The position numbers and the translations under genes are program-made. From NCBI GenBank assembly GCA_020744425.1, contig JAGMUV010000006.1, forward strand, positions 3,100,001-3,164,000: 64,000 nucleotides of DNA. Reading direction: 5' to 3'. The stretch comes from Dactylonectria macrodidyma. Its lineage: Eukaryota; Ascomycota; Sordariomycetes; Hypocreales; Nectriaceae. Shown here piece after piece: positions 33,050-46,047 of this stretch. The notes under the pieces were generated by a model, which was not told the origin of the DNA, searched no databases, and saw only the letters and a list, made by a program, of their open reading frames with translations. Each line of letters begins with the position of its first letter. The first letter of the stretch is position 1.

Positions 33050-33451
33050 AGGTTTGGAAGAAGGGTTCGACGAAGCAATGATTAGCAGGATTCATCTTGC
33101 TCTACAATATAATCCGCTCGGACCAGATGCGCGCGAGGCCGTGTGGAAGTATTTCTTGAGGCAGGCCAACACTAAGCACGGAAGCCCTGGCTGTCCCCAG
33201 GATGCAGTTAACAAGCTAGCGGAGAAGGAACTGAACGGCTGAGAGGTGAGTCACCACTCGCGTAGTAGAGCGAGTTCTAACCACCAATACAGATTAGGAA
33301 TGCCGTTTTCGTAGCTAGGTCAATGGCTCAGTACGAGGAGACAGCCATATGCGAGACGCATCTTAATGAGTCCATTTCCATAAGGGAATAGTTCTAGCGA
33401 GACTTTTAGGGAGCAGGAGTGGTTAAAAACTTTAACTCATACTTTTAGTAC
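33050..33451 (+). pseudogene. AAA-ATPase C-terminal fragment with RIP-type stops
   Basis: The frame from about 33056 reads GFDEAMISRIHLALQYNPL, then DAREAVWKYFL, DAVNKLAEKELNG, matching the lid/C-terminal part of the large fungal AAA-ATPase family (usually FDEAF.SRIH...Y..L). Right after ELNG the codon is TGA (33240-33242) where the family has Arg (CGA), a C-to-T change. A 47-nt intron follows (33246-33292), then IRNAVFVARSMAQYEETA, HLNESISIRE, a TAG, and GAGVVKNFNSYF interrupted by further TAG codons. The fragment is dead. It shows that RIP or leakage of RIP struck host sequence in the island. Confidence 0.7.
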
Positions 33452-34260
33452 GTATAGTATGCCTAATAACGAGTATTAGTTCTTAGAAAGGATGGAGAAG
33501 TTGCGTTATTATTCATGCTAGATTATTAAGATTATTATAGCTTGAATACGCATTTTCCACTCTTTTAGCTTTATTTCTTAATGCGCAATTAGAAGTAGCA
33601 GGCCTGCTCTTAATACATATGACTAGGTTTTTCTCTTATAAGTAGAAATACAATAAGTTATTATCTACTAAGGCTACTAGGGCGCTTTAGTAAAAGACTA
33701 CTTGATTGGAGTTGCCTGTGAGCCGATATGGGTATTAAGGCGTAATATCATTACATTAAGACAATAAAGTCTATTAAGAGAAGCACTTCCGCAAGACTGG
33801 AGAAATGGCGATTCAAAATGATATGCATAGTTACGGATTCGCTCAAGAGGTGCTTGAACGAAAGGCATAGAGACTATGAATGCACACTATTAATATTAGC
33901 GTTTATTTAGATATCATTTAAAATTATCCCTATAGTAAATAATCCTATATTCGAATTATTCTTTATACTAACCGTCTGAATTATTAACCCTATACAGTTA
34001 AGAAATAGGGACGTAGATATAATCAAGGCTCCAAACCTTAACCATTTCTATCTCTACATTCTACTGGTTAAAGGTAGTCTATAATAAATATACTTAGATC
34101 TTTATAATACTTTATCCGGTTTTTAACTTTATTAAAGATAGTACTTAGAGAAGGCTACTTAAGGCTAAGTTAAATACTCTAAGAAATTATATTATTTTAC
34201 TAAAGAAACTGTTAAAGTTGCTAGATACTATTAAAATAAAGCCTTATAATATATAGTAAT
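33452..34260. other. AT-rich relic
   Basis: Strongly AT-rich, TpA-rich sequence with no open frame, ending in the GTAAT target site of the left retrotransposon. Confidence 0.45.
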
Positions 34261-34438
34261 TGTCAAATATTAGGGTGTAAAAATTGTGTATTCTGTGCTT
34301 TTCCCCTGTGCCTTAAGGTTTCAGGGCAAGCTTTATATACTCTTTCTCTTCTGTATAGAATCAGCTAGAAGCTGATTACTAAGCCTCGTAGCAATAGGTG
34401 GCAATAGGTGGCAACTTTCGCCTCTAACATATCTGACA
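34261..34438 (-). repeat. 3' LTR of copy A
   Basis: 178 bp. It contains the duplicated GCAATAGGTG word and a reverse-oriented TATATAAA promoter-like motif. It is the best preserved of the four LTRs on its inner side. Confidence 0.88.
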
Positions 34439-37400
34439 CACCCCCTCAGATTTAATGACTTCTCATTGAGTCTGAAGCCCTTCTTCGTCCTTCTAGAGCC
34501 TCTTCCTAACGTCTTCTAATCCAAGTTAATGTAAAAAGCGGTTCCATTTTCTGGCTGGAAGTGCTTTCATCAGGCCATCTACAACTATATCTATTAATTT
34601 AATATATTTAACTTGAATTTTCCCTTTTTAAACCTCCTGTCTAAGCTAGTAATTATAGATATTAATATGCTATAACTTGGTCTTTAAAGTAGCTATCTTA
34701 GCTATTATGAGGTTAATAGTCTGAGTGTTATTATAGTTAATCTGGATAGTTAAGTTATCTAGTTAAACTGTTAGCTCTTTAAGCAGTTAGCTTATAAAGA
34801 GAGATTCCTTAGCTGCCTATACTAAGGCTAAGAGCTCTGCTTCTATTATTAATATTATAACTGTGTTTTATTTATTAGCTCTCTATCCGATCAGTCTATT
34901 GAATAGCTTAATAGTATATGCTTATAAGCTCTTCTAATTAGTTATATTATTAGTAAAAGAGGCATTACTAGTAATACTAAAACCGCTAGGCCTTCCGAAG
35001 GATAGGGCTAGGTTCTTTATATATATAAGGTAATAAATAACGCGGTTAGCCGCTTCTTAGTGTATTTAACTTAGATTAGTAAAGAATCTGGCTAATCTAA
35101 AGATAGTAAAGGCTATGTCGGGTCAGGTATTAACTACGATATAAAGGATTGATCTAATCTTATATTAGTATCGTTGAATTTCTATTAGGGTTACTAGCCC
35201 TATTACAGGCCGTAGCTCTAACTGAGTTATTAGTACTATAACTATTCTTTTATTAACTAGGTTTACAATTTTCTTAATATAGGCTGCTTAGAATAGCCAG
35301 ATCTTCTTTATAAGTCAGTCCCATATGACTTCTATTCTAAAGAACCATTATACAGAGTTACTACCTATTAGTTTATATCTTAATTAGAGTTATTTAATTA
35401 AGTCTTTAGCTTTATTTTCTTATATTTTCCTATAGGCCAGAATAATATTATTAATATATATAAAGAAGAGGATTCCTTCTTTTCTAAAGCAGTAAGGCTT
35501 ATATAGAACTGGTTTATAGCCTAGCTCTAAGAGGGTCTTAGAAAGCTCCTTCTACTACAGTAAGGGGAAGACTCTCAGTCTATATAGAGCTTTATTAAGC
35601 TTTAGGATAGTTCCTGCCTTCTTATAGCCAGGAGGCATCTATATAAAGATATCTTAATTAATTAGAGCATATATAAATGCATTAATTACATCATATTAGA
35701 TTATTTCTAGATTAAACTTTACTATAATAGCTATTAAGGTCTGAAAGGACCTTCTGGCTAAGGTAGCTGCGTATATGTCTTGCAGCTTCCCTTTTGCTTA
35801 TTGGTCTCCTCGAACCACTAGCCGGGCCTTACATTTCTAAAAGTAACTGTATTTATCTGTTTTATAAACGTATACCTACATATAGCCTAAGACCTATTGA
35901 TTAGATGCTTAAGGGTCCTTAGTTCAGATCTTAGTCTATAATCTTATTTCCTTATAACTTTAAAGATGGATTTCTTTAGCCTTCTAGAAGAAGTTTCCTA
36001 ATAGATGTCTTATAAGATCTTAATACTTCATTAGTACTAGAAGTAGTGCATTTTTATATACCTTTACTCTTTTATAGATCTTCCGTTCTATTAAGGTTTA
36101 TAGAAGAGATTTAGTTCTAATTAGAAAAGCTGCTTACTACATAATCGTTTTATTCCCTTATTCTAATACATTTTAAAGTAATTATGCAAGTAGGGCAGAT
36201 AGTAGTATATCTAAAGGCATAAGGAAGTCTTCGTATTCTGCTCTCTTTGCTTATAAGATTTCATTAATCGCTATTACTATAAGACAATCTCCTATGAGTT
36301 CATTTAAGTCTTCCTCTTTAGGAAAATCCACCTTAATGCAGTCTTCAGTCTCTAGCTGATTAATCAGTTCGTCTTATTAAAGGGATATAATTCGTACGAT
36401 TTCTTCTAGGTCTGCTTCTAAAAGGTCATTCTTAAAGCTTTCCCAGTCTCCGTTATAGCCCTTATCTTTATTAAAAATAACGTCTTAGGTGCTTACTATT
36501 CGATTGATTGTAAGGACCTAGATCCTATAGATATTTAAGGATCTATATCTAACTAAGAAGCTAATCCATCCTTTTAGCTTAAGCTGCATCTTACGGTTAA
36601 ACTTTTATTATACTTCGGGGATTATAGCATAGGCTTTATAGCTAAATGCTCTTAAATATATTTAATTAGGCTGTTTTACTAATTATAGAATTCCTCTAGC
36701 TCTAGCTATTATAGTATATAATTAATTATATAGTGTTTTCTAGCCTGATTTATAGTTTAGCATTCAGTTATATAGATAAACTGCTATTCTACTAATTTCT
36801 AGCTATAGCTAATAAGGGAACCTAGCACCTATTCGCATAGCTCTTTCCTTATCCTTTATTATACCCTCTGAGCATTCAGTACTGCCGTTTTATACTTAGC
36901 TATATAGTACTAAAGGCTTAATAATAATAGCTTTATTTTATATAAAGTTTTTAATTTATAGTTTAACCTTTATAATCTTATTATCACATTTAATAACTTT
37001 AACCTTAATATTATATTAAACTTCTAAGTATTTAAAAAAGGATTTAAAGACTATAATCATAGCCTCTATTATCCAAGATATAAAGTAATAATTTTAAATA
37101 TAACCCGTTAATTAGTAGGTAAGTAATATCTGCAAAGTATAGCCACCTATCCCTTCTTTATAGTTATAGAAATCAATAGTAATATATTTACTAGCTCTCT
37201 AGTTAGACTGCTTTAAAGCCTGTCTAACTTATCTCTTAATCTTTAATAGGCTATAGGCATTATATTCAACTATTATTAGTCCTTAAATTCGCACTCCCTA
37301 AGATATTAAAATAAGGTATTTAAGAGCTTATAGTCCCGGATGCTCTAAGCGGTTATACTAGCGGATAGCTTCTTCTACTAAAGGAGCCTTCTTAGTATAA

Positions 37401-39140
37401 GAAGTGAACTTATAGGCTACTTAAACTACTAGGGTTATCTCTATCAGTTAGTATTCAATAATATATTAATTATATAGGTCCTTAATCGGGCAGGCGATTG
37501 TCTGATCAGAATGATAGAGGGTCGTTAGATTATATCTATTATCCTAATAGAGTCCTTTCTTCTATAGCTAATATAAGGAGACTAAAGTTATAAGGAATTA
37601 GGGATAGTAGGCTATATCTTTAAGTAATAAGGCTTGAGTTCTTATTAGCCTGACTATTATTATTTTATATCCTAAGATTAGTAACTTTCAGTCACTTAAT
37701 TAGATAAAGTCACTTAGAAGGGCTAGTTAGAGATTAGTTAGTTAATTAGGGTTATTTATAATTAAGATTATTATTCTAAGGTCTAAGATTTAAGATTTTT
37801 ATAAAGGATAGTCATTACTCTAAGCAGTAAATGCAGTATTGACTTTAGTAATAAGCTAGCTATATAGTTATTAGTTAGAGGTTTCCTTAATAGCTGGTTT
37901 TAGTAGGTTCTTAGACTTCTTTTAAGTAAGAGCTTTTACTTATGCCTAGAGGTCTAGGTCTTCTTTAAGGGCTTCTCTTACCTTTATTTAAAATTTTTCT
38001 TAAGGCCTAAACCCTCTCTAAGCTATATTTAGAAAAACATAGAAGCATTTCTTAAAGACATAGAGTAAGCCGTATGCTAAGCATTTATCCTATTCTTTAA
38101 GAGGCTTCTAGCGCTTCGTCCTTTGCCCTTCCTTCTTTAAAGAATAGTACTGACCTTTAATAATGCAAGCATCCTCTAGTTCATCATCCTAGGGTCCTCC
38201 CTAGCAAAGCTCGCAGAGAATGCACCTTAGGAGATTTTTCCTATGCGACCTAGGCCTCATAAGGCCTCTGCATTTTTAAGCTTATTCTAGAAGGCATTTG
38301 CTAGATCTCGATAGATAAAAGATTTATCTTAAATCAGGTTTTATTAGCTAATTTCATAGGCTGCTGTCCAGGCAGGGAGAAGTTATAAAGAGATATTGAA
38401 GAAGTCATATGCCCAGGAGCTATAAAAGAGGGTCTTAGGGACCTTTTATTACTATCCTTTAGCCAAGGCTTCCTCCTACTCTTCTAACCATTTAAGTGCT
38501 TAAGTTATAGTCTTTAGAGGTATTTTCATAAGGGTTAAGTATGTATTTCGAGCATTTCGTATTTCATCTGCTTCTGACCTCCTGCACTAAGTACGGAGAT
38601 TATAGTACTATTCGTAGATCGACTTACGTAGCTAATAACAGGTCCGGATATAACTAGGAGAGACAGTTCAGATAATCTAGTCTTAGAGGGTTCTTAGAGA
38701 CTTCCTCTGTCTTTCTAATGACTTTTCTTAAAGCTAATAGAAGGAGAGGTCCTATTAGAAGCTCTTCTGACTTTATTCAGTTAGGTTAGATAGAGACTAT
38801 GTTCTATTAGTTATCTTCTATATATTATCTGAATTAGACCCTTTAGTCTTAGGTGTTTCTAATCGAATGGTCTGTTATACTGCTATTATCTTAGTGTATT
38901 TGTGTCTTCTAATATCTAAGAAGGCTAGTTCCTCTTTAAGGAAAATCTTCCTTTTGAAGTGCTATTATAGACCTAGAAGGTTAACCTAAAGAAGGAATTC
39001 GTACTCCCAGTCCGGGAAGTCCCCAGGTTTTATAAGAATAGCTATAAGACCTTCTTTCTAGGATTTTCTATATAGCATCATAGATATAATAAAGGGATTT
39101 AAAAGATATTAAAATGGGTTAAGGCAATAAGACTCTTAAT

Positions 39141-39318
39141 TATCAAATATTAGAGTATAAAAATTATATATTCTATGCTTTTCCCCTATGCCTTAAGGTT
39201 TCAGAGCAAGCTTTATATACTCTTTCTCTTTTATATAGAATCAGCTAGAAGCTGATTGCTAAGCCTCGTGGCAATAGGTGGCAATAGGTGGCAACTTTCG
39301 CCTCTGACATATCTGACA
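39141..39318 (-). repeat. 5' LTR of copy A
   Basis: 178 bp, the same length and boundaries as the other three LTRs. The terminal TGTCA on the plus-strand left edge has become TATCA, a G-to-A transition. Confidence 0.88.
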
Positions 39319-39886
39319 GTAATATATATTAAATTGAAGATATTAAACACCAGGGCTCTAGGATGTGGTCCCGCGGGACAGAGTCGGTTAGGGCTCTGCA
39401 TATTCAGATTTCAAGCCCTTACAATCCCACTTCAGGTTTTTACAATACTACAAGATCTACCATATCAGCCCAGCCCTCTCCACTACTACTACATAAGAAG
39501 CCAATAGTAATATAAAGGCCGCCTGCATTATACTACAACTATGACTATATATAGGGGGTGGAGATCTATTAGAATTAGTTAACTGCCTTAATTAAGAGTA
39601 TATTCTGGAAATTGGCGATAGTAATAGTATTCCAGATGCAGACTATATAGCCAGTTGAACACTCAGTACTGTCAGAAGTGCGGATCCATGCCATCGCTTA
39701 GTAAGAGGCACTAGGCATAATCTTTAACATATCAAGCGCCTGGCGCACAAACCCCAGCCTGCCTGAACCTAAGAAGACAAGCTTGCCTGAGCGCATACTA
39801 CCCTGCCGAATAATATCATCAAGGCTAAAGCTAAGGCTGACTCTGGCACTACTACCGGTCTCCTAGGGGCTCGTAGTCGGGGGTTC
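39319..39886. other. Spacer between the inverted retrotransposons, older relic
   Basis: 568 bp. The start (39336 on) reads ATTGAAGATATTAAACACCA and resembles ATTGGAGGCATGGAACACTA at 46236, with transitions. Both then have AGGGCTC and a GGGAC-GA-TCGG stretch, so an older repeat is present twice in this window. The sequence is otherwise without open frames and ends with the GGTTC target site of copy B. Confidence 0.5.
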
Positions 39887-40064
39887 TGTCAGATATGTCA
39901 GAGGCGAAAGTTGCCACCTATTGCCACCTATTGCCACGAGGCTTAGCAATCAGCTTCTAGCTGATTCTATACAGAAGAGAAAGAGTATATAAAGCTTGCC
40001 CTGAAACCTTAAGGCATAGGCAGCAAGTATAGAATACATAATTTTTACATTCTAATATTTGACA
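39887..40064 (+). repeat. 5' LTR of copy B
   Basis: 178 bp, TGTCAG...TTTGACA. It has a short internal tandem (GCCACCTATT twice, then GCCACG) and a TATATAAA at 39986-39993. Confidence 0.9.
39986..39993 (+). promoter_or_regulatory. TATA-like motif in the 5' LTR of copy B
   Basis: TATATAAA in the middle of the LTR, positioned to start element transcription. It is conserved in the 3' LTR and in both LTRs of copy A. Confidence 0.5.
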
Positions 40065-43000
40065 ATTAAGAGTCTTACTGCCTTAACCCATTTTAATATC
40101 TTTAATAGTCCTTCTATCTTATCTATAATGCTATATAGAAAATCCTAGAAAGAAGGTCTTATAGCCACTCTTATAAAACCTGGGGACTTCCCGGACTGGG
40201 AGCACGAATTCCTTCTTTAGGTTAACCTTCTAGGTCTGTAATAGCACCTCAAAAGGAAGGTTTTCCTTAAAGAGGAACCGGCTTTCTTAGATATTAGAAG
40301 ACATAAATACACTAAGATAATAGTAGTATAACGGACTATTTAATTAGAAATACCTAAGACTAAAAGGTCTAATTTAGATAATATATAGAAAATAACTAAT
40401 AGAATATAGTCTCTATCTGACCTAACTGAATAAGGTCAGAAGAGCTTCTAATAGGACTTCTCCTTCTATTAGCTTTAAGAAAAGTTATTAGAAAGATAGA
40501 GGAAGTTTCTAAGAACCCTCTAAGACTGGATTATCCGAACTATCTCTCCTAGTTATATCTAGACCTATTATTAGCTATGTAAGTCGATCTACGAATAGTA
40601 CTACAATCTCTATGCCTAGTGCAGGAGGTTAGAAGCAGATAAAATACAAGATGCTTAAAACACATACTTAACCCTTATAAAAACACCTCTAAAGACCGTA
40701 ACTTAAGCACTTAAATGGTTAGAAGAGTAGGAGGAAGCCTTAGCTAAAGAATAGTAATAAAAGGTCCTTAAGACCCTCTTTTATAGCTCCTGGGCATATG
40801 ACTTTCTTAATGTCTCTTTATACCTTCTCCTTACTTAGACAGCAGCCTATAAAATTAGCTAATAAAACCTAATCTAAGAAGAATCCCTTATCTATTGAAA
40901 TCTAGCAAACGCCTTCTAGAATAAGCTTAAAAATGCAGAGGTCTTATAGGGCCTAGGTCATATAGAAAAAATCTCCTAAGGTGCATTCTCTGCGAGCTTT
41001 GCTAAGAAGGACCCTTAGGATAATAAACTAGAGGACGCTTATATTATTAAAGGCCAGTACCGTTCTATAAAGAAAGGTAGGGAAAAGACAAAGCATTAGA
41101 AGTCTCCTAATAATCAGGAGAAATACCTAGTATACGGTCTACCCTATTCTCTTAAGAAATGCTTCTATGTTTTTTTAAACATAGCTTAGAAAGGGTTCAG
41201 GCCTTAAGAAAAACTTTAGATAAAGGTAAGAAAAGCCCTTAAAGAAGACCTAAACCTCTAAGCCTAAGTAAAAGCTCTTACTCAGAAGAAGTCTAAGAAC
41301 TTACTAAAACTAGCTATTAAAGAAACCTCTGACTAATAACTATATAGTCAGCTTATTACTAAAGTTAATACTATATTTATTGCTTAGAGTAATGACTATT
41401 CCTTATGAAAATCTCAAATCCTAGACCCTAGAATAACGATCTTAATTATGAATAACCCTAATTAACTAGCTAATCTCCAGCCAGCCCTTCTAGGCGACTT
41501 TATTTAATTAAGTAACCGAAAGTTACTAATTTTAAAATATAGAATAATAATAGTTAGGCTAATAAGAACTCAAGCCCTATTACTTAAAGATATAGCCTAC
41601 TATCCCCAACTCCTTATAACTCTAGTCTCCTTATATTAGCTATAGAAGAAAGGACTCTATTAGGATAATAAACATAATCTAATAACCCTCTATCATTTTA
41701 ATCAGATAATCGCCTGCCCGATTAAGGACCTATACGGTCAATACATTATTAAATACTAACTAGCAGAAATGACCCTAGCGGTTTAGACAGCCTATAGGTT
41801 TACTTCTTATATTAAGAGGGCTCTTTTAGTAAGAGAAGCCATCTGCTAGCATAACCGCCTAGAGCATCCAGGACTGTAAGCTCTTAAATACCTTATTTTA
41901 GCATCTTAGGGAGTGCGAATTCAAAGACTAATAATAGTTAAATATAATGCCTATAGCCTATTAAAGATTAAAAGATAAGTCAGACAGGCTCTAAGGCAGT
42001 CTGACTAAAGAGCTAGCGAATGTATTACTATTAATTTCTATAACTATAAAGAAGGAATAAGTGGCTATACTTTATAGATATTACTTATCTGCTAATTAAT
42101 AGGTTATATTTAGGATTATTACCTTATATCTTAGATAATAGAAGCTATAATTATAATCTTTAAATCCTTCTTTAAATACTTAGAAGTTTAATATAATATT
42201 AAAGTTAAAGTTATTAAATATAATAATAAGATTATAAAAATTAAACCATAAGTTAGAAACTTTATATAGAATAGAGCTATTATTATTAAGCCCTTAGTAT
42301 TATATAGCTAAGTATAAAATAGCAGTACTAAACGCTCAGAGAGTATAATAAAGAATAAAGAAAGAGCTATACGAACAAGCGCTAGGTTCCCTTATTAACT
42401 ATAGCCAGAAATTAGTAAAACAGCAGTTTATCTATACAACCAAACACCAAACTATAAATCACACTAAAAAACACTATACAATTAATTACATACTATAATA
42501 GCCAGAGCTAGAGGAATTCTATAACTAGTAAAATAGCCTAACTAAATACATCTAAGAGAATTTAGCTATAAGGCCTATGCTATAACCCCTAAGGCATAAT
42601 AAAAGTTTAATTACAAGATGCAGCTTAAGCTAAAAGGATAGATCGGCTTCTTAGTCAGATATAGATCCTTAAATATCTACAGAATCTAGGTCCTTACGAT
42701 TAATCGAATAGTAAGTACTTAAGACGTCATTTTTAATAAAGATAAGGGCTATAACGGAGACTAGGAAAACTTTAAAGACGACCTTTTAAAAGCAGACCTA
42801 GAAGAAATCGTATAAATTATATCCTTTTAATAAGATAAACCGATTAATTAACTAAAGACTGAAGACTGCATTAAAGTGGATTTTCCTAAAGAGGAAGACT
42901 TAAATGAACTCACAGGAGATTATCTTATAATAGCAATTAATAAAATCTTATAGGCAAAAAGAGCAGAATATAAAGACTTCCTTATACTTCTAGATACACT

Positions 43001-44765
43001 ACTATCTGCTCTACTTATATAATTACCTTAAAATGTATTAGAATAAAGGAATAAAATAATCATATAGTAAGCAGCTTTTCTAGCTAGAACTAAATCTCTT
43101 CTATAAACCTTAATAGAACGGAAGATCTATAAAAGAGTAAAGGTATATAGAAATGCACTACTTCTAGTACTAATAAAGCATTAAGATCTTATAGGATATC
43201 CATTAGGAAACCTCTTCTAAAAGGCTAAAGAAATCCATCTTTAAAGTCATAAGGAAATGAGGTTATAGACTGAGATCCGAGCTAAGGACCCTTAAGCATC
43301 TAATTAACAGGTCTTAGGCTATATATAGGTATATATCTATAAAACAGACAAACACAGTTACTTTCAGAAATGCAAGGCCCGGCTAGTAGTTCGAAGAGAC
43401 TAATAAGCAAAAGGGAAGCTATAAGATATATACACAGCTACCTTAGCCAGAAGGTCCTTTCGGACCTTAATAGCTATTATAGTAAAGTTTGATCTAGAAA
43501 TAGTCTAATATAATGTAGTTAACGCATTTATATATGCCTTAATTAATTAAGACATCTTTATATAGATGCTTCCTGGCTATAAGAAGGCAGGAACTATCCT
43601 AAAGCTTAATAAAGCTTTATACAGACTGAGAGTCTTCTTTTTACTGTGGCAGAAGGAGCTTTCTAGGACCCTCTTAGAGCTAGGCTATAAACCAGTTCTA
43701 TATAAGCCTTACTACTTTAAAAAAGAAGGAATCCTCTTCTTTATATATATTAATAATATTATTCTGGCCTATAGGAAAATATAAGAAAATAAAGCTAAGG
43801 ATCTGATTAGATAACTCTAATTAAGATATAAACTAATAGGTAGTAACTCTATATAATGGTTCTTTAGAATAGAAGTCATATAGGACTGACTTATAAAGAA
43901 GATCTGGCTATCCTAAGCAGCCTATATTAAGAAAATTGCAAACCTAGCGAATAAAGGAATAGCTATAATACTAATGACTCAGTTAGAGCTACGGCCTATA
44001 ATAAGGCTAGTAACCCTAATAGAAATTTAATGATATTAATGCAAAATCGGATCAATCCTCTATATTACAGTCAATACCTGACCTAATATAGCCTTTACTA
44101 TCTTTAGATTGGCCAGATTCCTTACTAATCTAAGTTAAATACACTAAGAAGCGGCTAACTGCATTATCTACTACCTTATATATATAAAGAACCTAGCCCT
44201 ATCCTTCAGAGGGCCTGGCAGTCTTAGTATTACTAGCAATGCCTCTTTTACTAATAATATAACTGATTAGAAGAGCTTATAAGCATATACTATTAAGCTA
44301 TTTAATAGACTAATCAGATAGAGAGCTAATAAATAAGATACAGTTATAACATTAATAATAGAAGCAGAGCTCCTAGCCTTAGTACAGGCAGCTAAGGAAT
44401 CTCTTTTTATAAGCTAACTGCTTAAGGAGCTGACAGTTTAACTAAATGACTTAACTATCCAGATTGACTATAATAATACTCAGACCATTAACCTCATAAT
44501 GGCTAAGATAGCTACTTTAAAGACTAAGTTATAGTATATTAATATTTACAATCACTAGCTTAGATAGGAGGTTTAAAGAGGGAAAATTCAAATCAAATAT
44601 ATTAAATTAATAGATATAGTCACAGATAGCCTGATGAAAGCACTTCTAGCTAGAAAATGGAACCGCTTTTTATATTAACTTAGATTAGAAGATATTAGGA
44701 AGAGGCTTTAGAAGGACGAAGAAGGGCTTTAGACTTAATGAGAAGTCATTAAATCTGAGGAGGTG

Positions 44766-44943
44766 TGTTAGATATGTCAGAGGCGAAAGTTACTACCTAT
44801 TGCTACCTATTGCTATGAGGCTTAGCAATCAGCTTCTAGCTGATTCTATACAGAAGAGAAAGAGTATATAAAGCTTGCTCTGAAACCTCAAGGCATAGGC
44901 GGCAAGCACAGAATACACAATTTTTATATCCTAATATTTGACA
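44766..44943 (+). repeat. 3' LTR of copy B
   Basis: 178 bp. It differs from the 5' LTR at more than ten sites, all transitions by eye (for example GCCACC versus ACTACC, CACG versus TATG, AAGTATAG versus AAGCACAG). Confidence 0.9.
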
Positions 44944-45911
44944 GGTTCATTATCAAAGTGGCCATTAATCAGGATTGGAATCAGTGTACTAGTAGGCGTA
45001 GTAAGGGTAGAAGCGGGGGTGCTTAAAGGTGTTTTAGACAGTATTATCAGTATAGTATTAAGAGAACCTAAAGTTAAAATCGAAATTATAAGGGTATTAG
45101 AAGTAGTAATACTCGAAATCAGTATTAGTGACTAGCTGGCTTTATATAGACTAGCCTCAGTGCTCACTATTAAGTAGCTCAGGGCTATAATAGTAATAAG
45201 GACTCTGAGAACCATTATGAAAGGAGTGGACGATCTTAGAAGTATTCTAAGATAAGATTAAGGCAGAGAAGGGTTAACTTACTAAAGAGGAGGTCTAATA
45301 CTAAGGATATTATATTAGTAGCCAGAATGCCTCTCTTTATATTAGACAGCTGCAGGTGCTCAACGTCTTATAAACCATTAGGTACCTAGCAAGGATCAAG
45401 AGGTATAGCGTCCGTAGTAATATAAGCAAACTTTTATAACTCCAAACTCTTAACAGGCTAGAAGAGTCTCCTACAAGGGATTATGCATACTTCTGAACAG
45501 AAAGTCAGCAAATTAGGTAGCAAACGCATGCAGGAGTACTCTGTAGCCCCAGAGCAATTTCAATTCCTCTATTGTGGCACTTAAGGTCATCAAACCGCCA
45601 TGACGCCACGACGCCACTGCGGCCGAATTATTCAGCCACTTCCAAAGTGTTGCAAGGGGTAGAGGTCTCATTAGTTAGAGTACTGCCCACAATCTCTTTA
45701 CTTGCTCTTATGCTGGTGGGCAGCTCGCGACTTCCCCAGGTTTGACAGATACCAGCTTATCCGTGAGCCTCTCAGCGGTAAGTGAGGTATCTGCTAACTA
45801 GGGCAAGTATCGGCACTGATCCGATTTGTCCCAGGCAGCCCCACCAGCGTAAGAGCACTCAAAGAGATAGGGGGCCATAAGGCCCAGACCAAGCCATGTC
45901 AGGGTTCCCGG
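44944..45911. other. AT-rich relic passing into balanced sequence
   Basis: It starts with the GGTTC duplicate and continues the sequence interrupted by copy B. Up to about 45500 it is AT-rich and may be a degenerate coding region (long stretches such as AGGCAGAGAAGG), but nothing can be named. From 45540 the composition is balanced, with a GACGCCAC tandem at 45602-45617. Confidence 0.4.
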
Positions 45912-46047
45912 TCTCCTTGGGTGCCGTCATGTTTGTGGAGCACCTTTGGGGCTTCTCCACGCTGACAGCCGCTAAGCTATTACCAGGTGGTTTTGCTTTT
46001 TCCGAAGCAGCAGATGTGCTCCACAAGCATTACGGCACCCAAGGAGA
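45912..46047. repeat. 32-bp inverted repeat with 72-bp loop
   Basis: The arm at 45912-45943 (TCTCCTTGGGTGCCGT...GAGCAC) and the arm at 46016-46047 are reverse complements with two mismatches, both transitions. The transcript would fold into a long hairpin. It may be the end of a small inverted-repeat element or part of a larger transposon. No coding capacity is visible. Confidence 0.75.

Larger units (their letters stand above)
34261..39318 (-). mobile_element. Full-length Ty1/Copia-like LTR retrotransposon, copy A (inactivated)
   Basis: A 5058-bp element in minus orientation, bounded by 178-bp LTRs at 34261-34438 (3' LTR) and 39141-39318 (5' LTR). A perfect 5-bp target-site duplication GTAAT lies at 34256-34260 and 39319-39323. 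The LTRs begin TGTCAG and end TTTGACA on the element strand. A purine-rich tract (GAGGGGGTG, element strand) directly precedes the 3' LTR. The internal region is a close inverted copy of element B. The Copia reverse-transcriptase block is recognisable but full of stops on the minus strand. Differences from copy B are transitions, as expected from RIP. It cannot encode a functional polyprotein. Confidence 0.9.
39887..44943 (+). mobile_element. Full-length Ty1/Copia-like LTR retrotransposon, copy B (inactivated)
   Basis: A 5057-bp plus-oriented element with LTRs at 39887-40064 and 44766-44943 and a perfect target-site duplication GGTTC (39882-39886 and 44944-44948). A polypurine tract (CTGAGGAGGTG) ends at 44765. 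Family assignment comes from a readable reverse-transcriptase stretch, 43566-43784: LPGYKKAGTILKLNKALYRL and later IYINNIILAY, where active elements have Y-[VI]-D-D. The Asp pair is Asn-Asn, as G-to-A changes would produce. A Copia-type RNase H motif (EAELLALVQAAKESLF) is at about 44364-44412. Dozens of TAA/TAG codons interrupt gag-pol. Confidence 0.9.
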
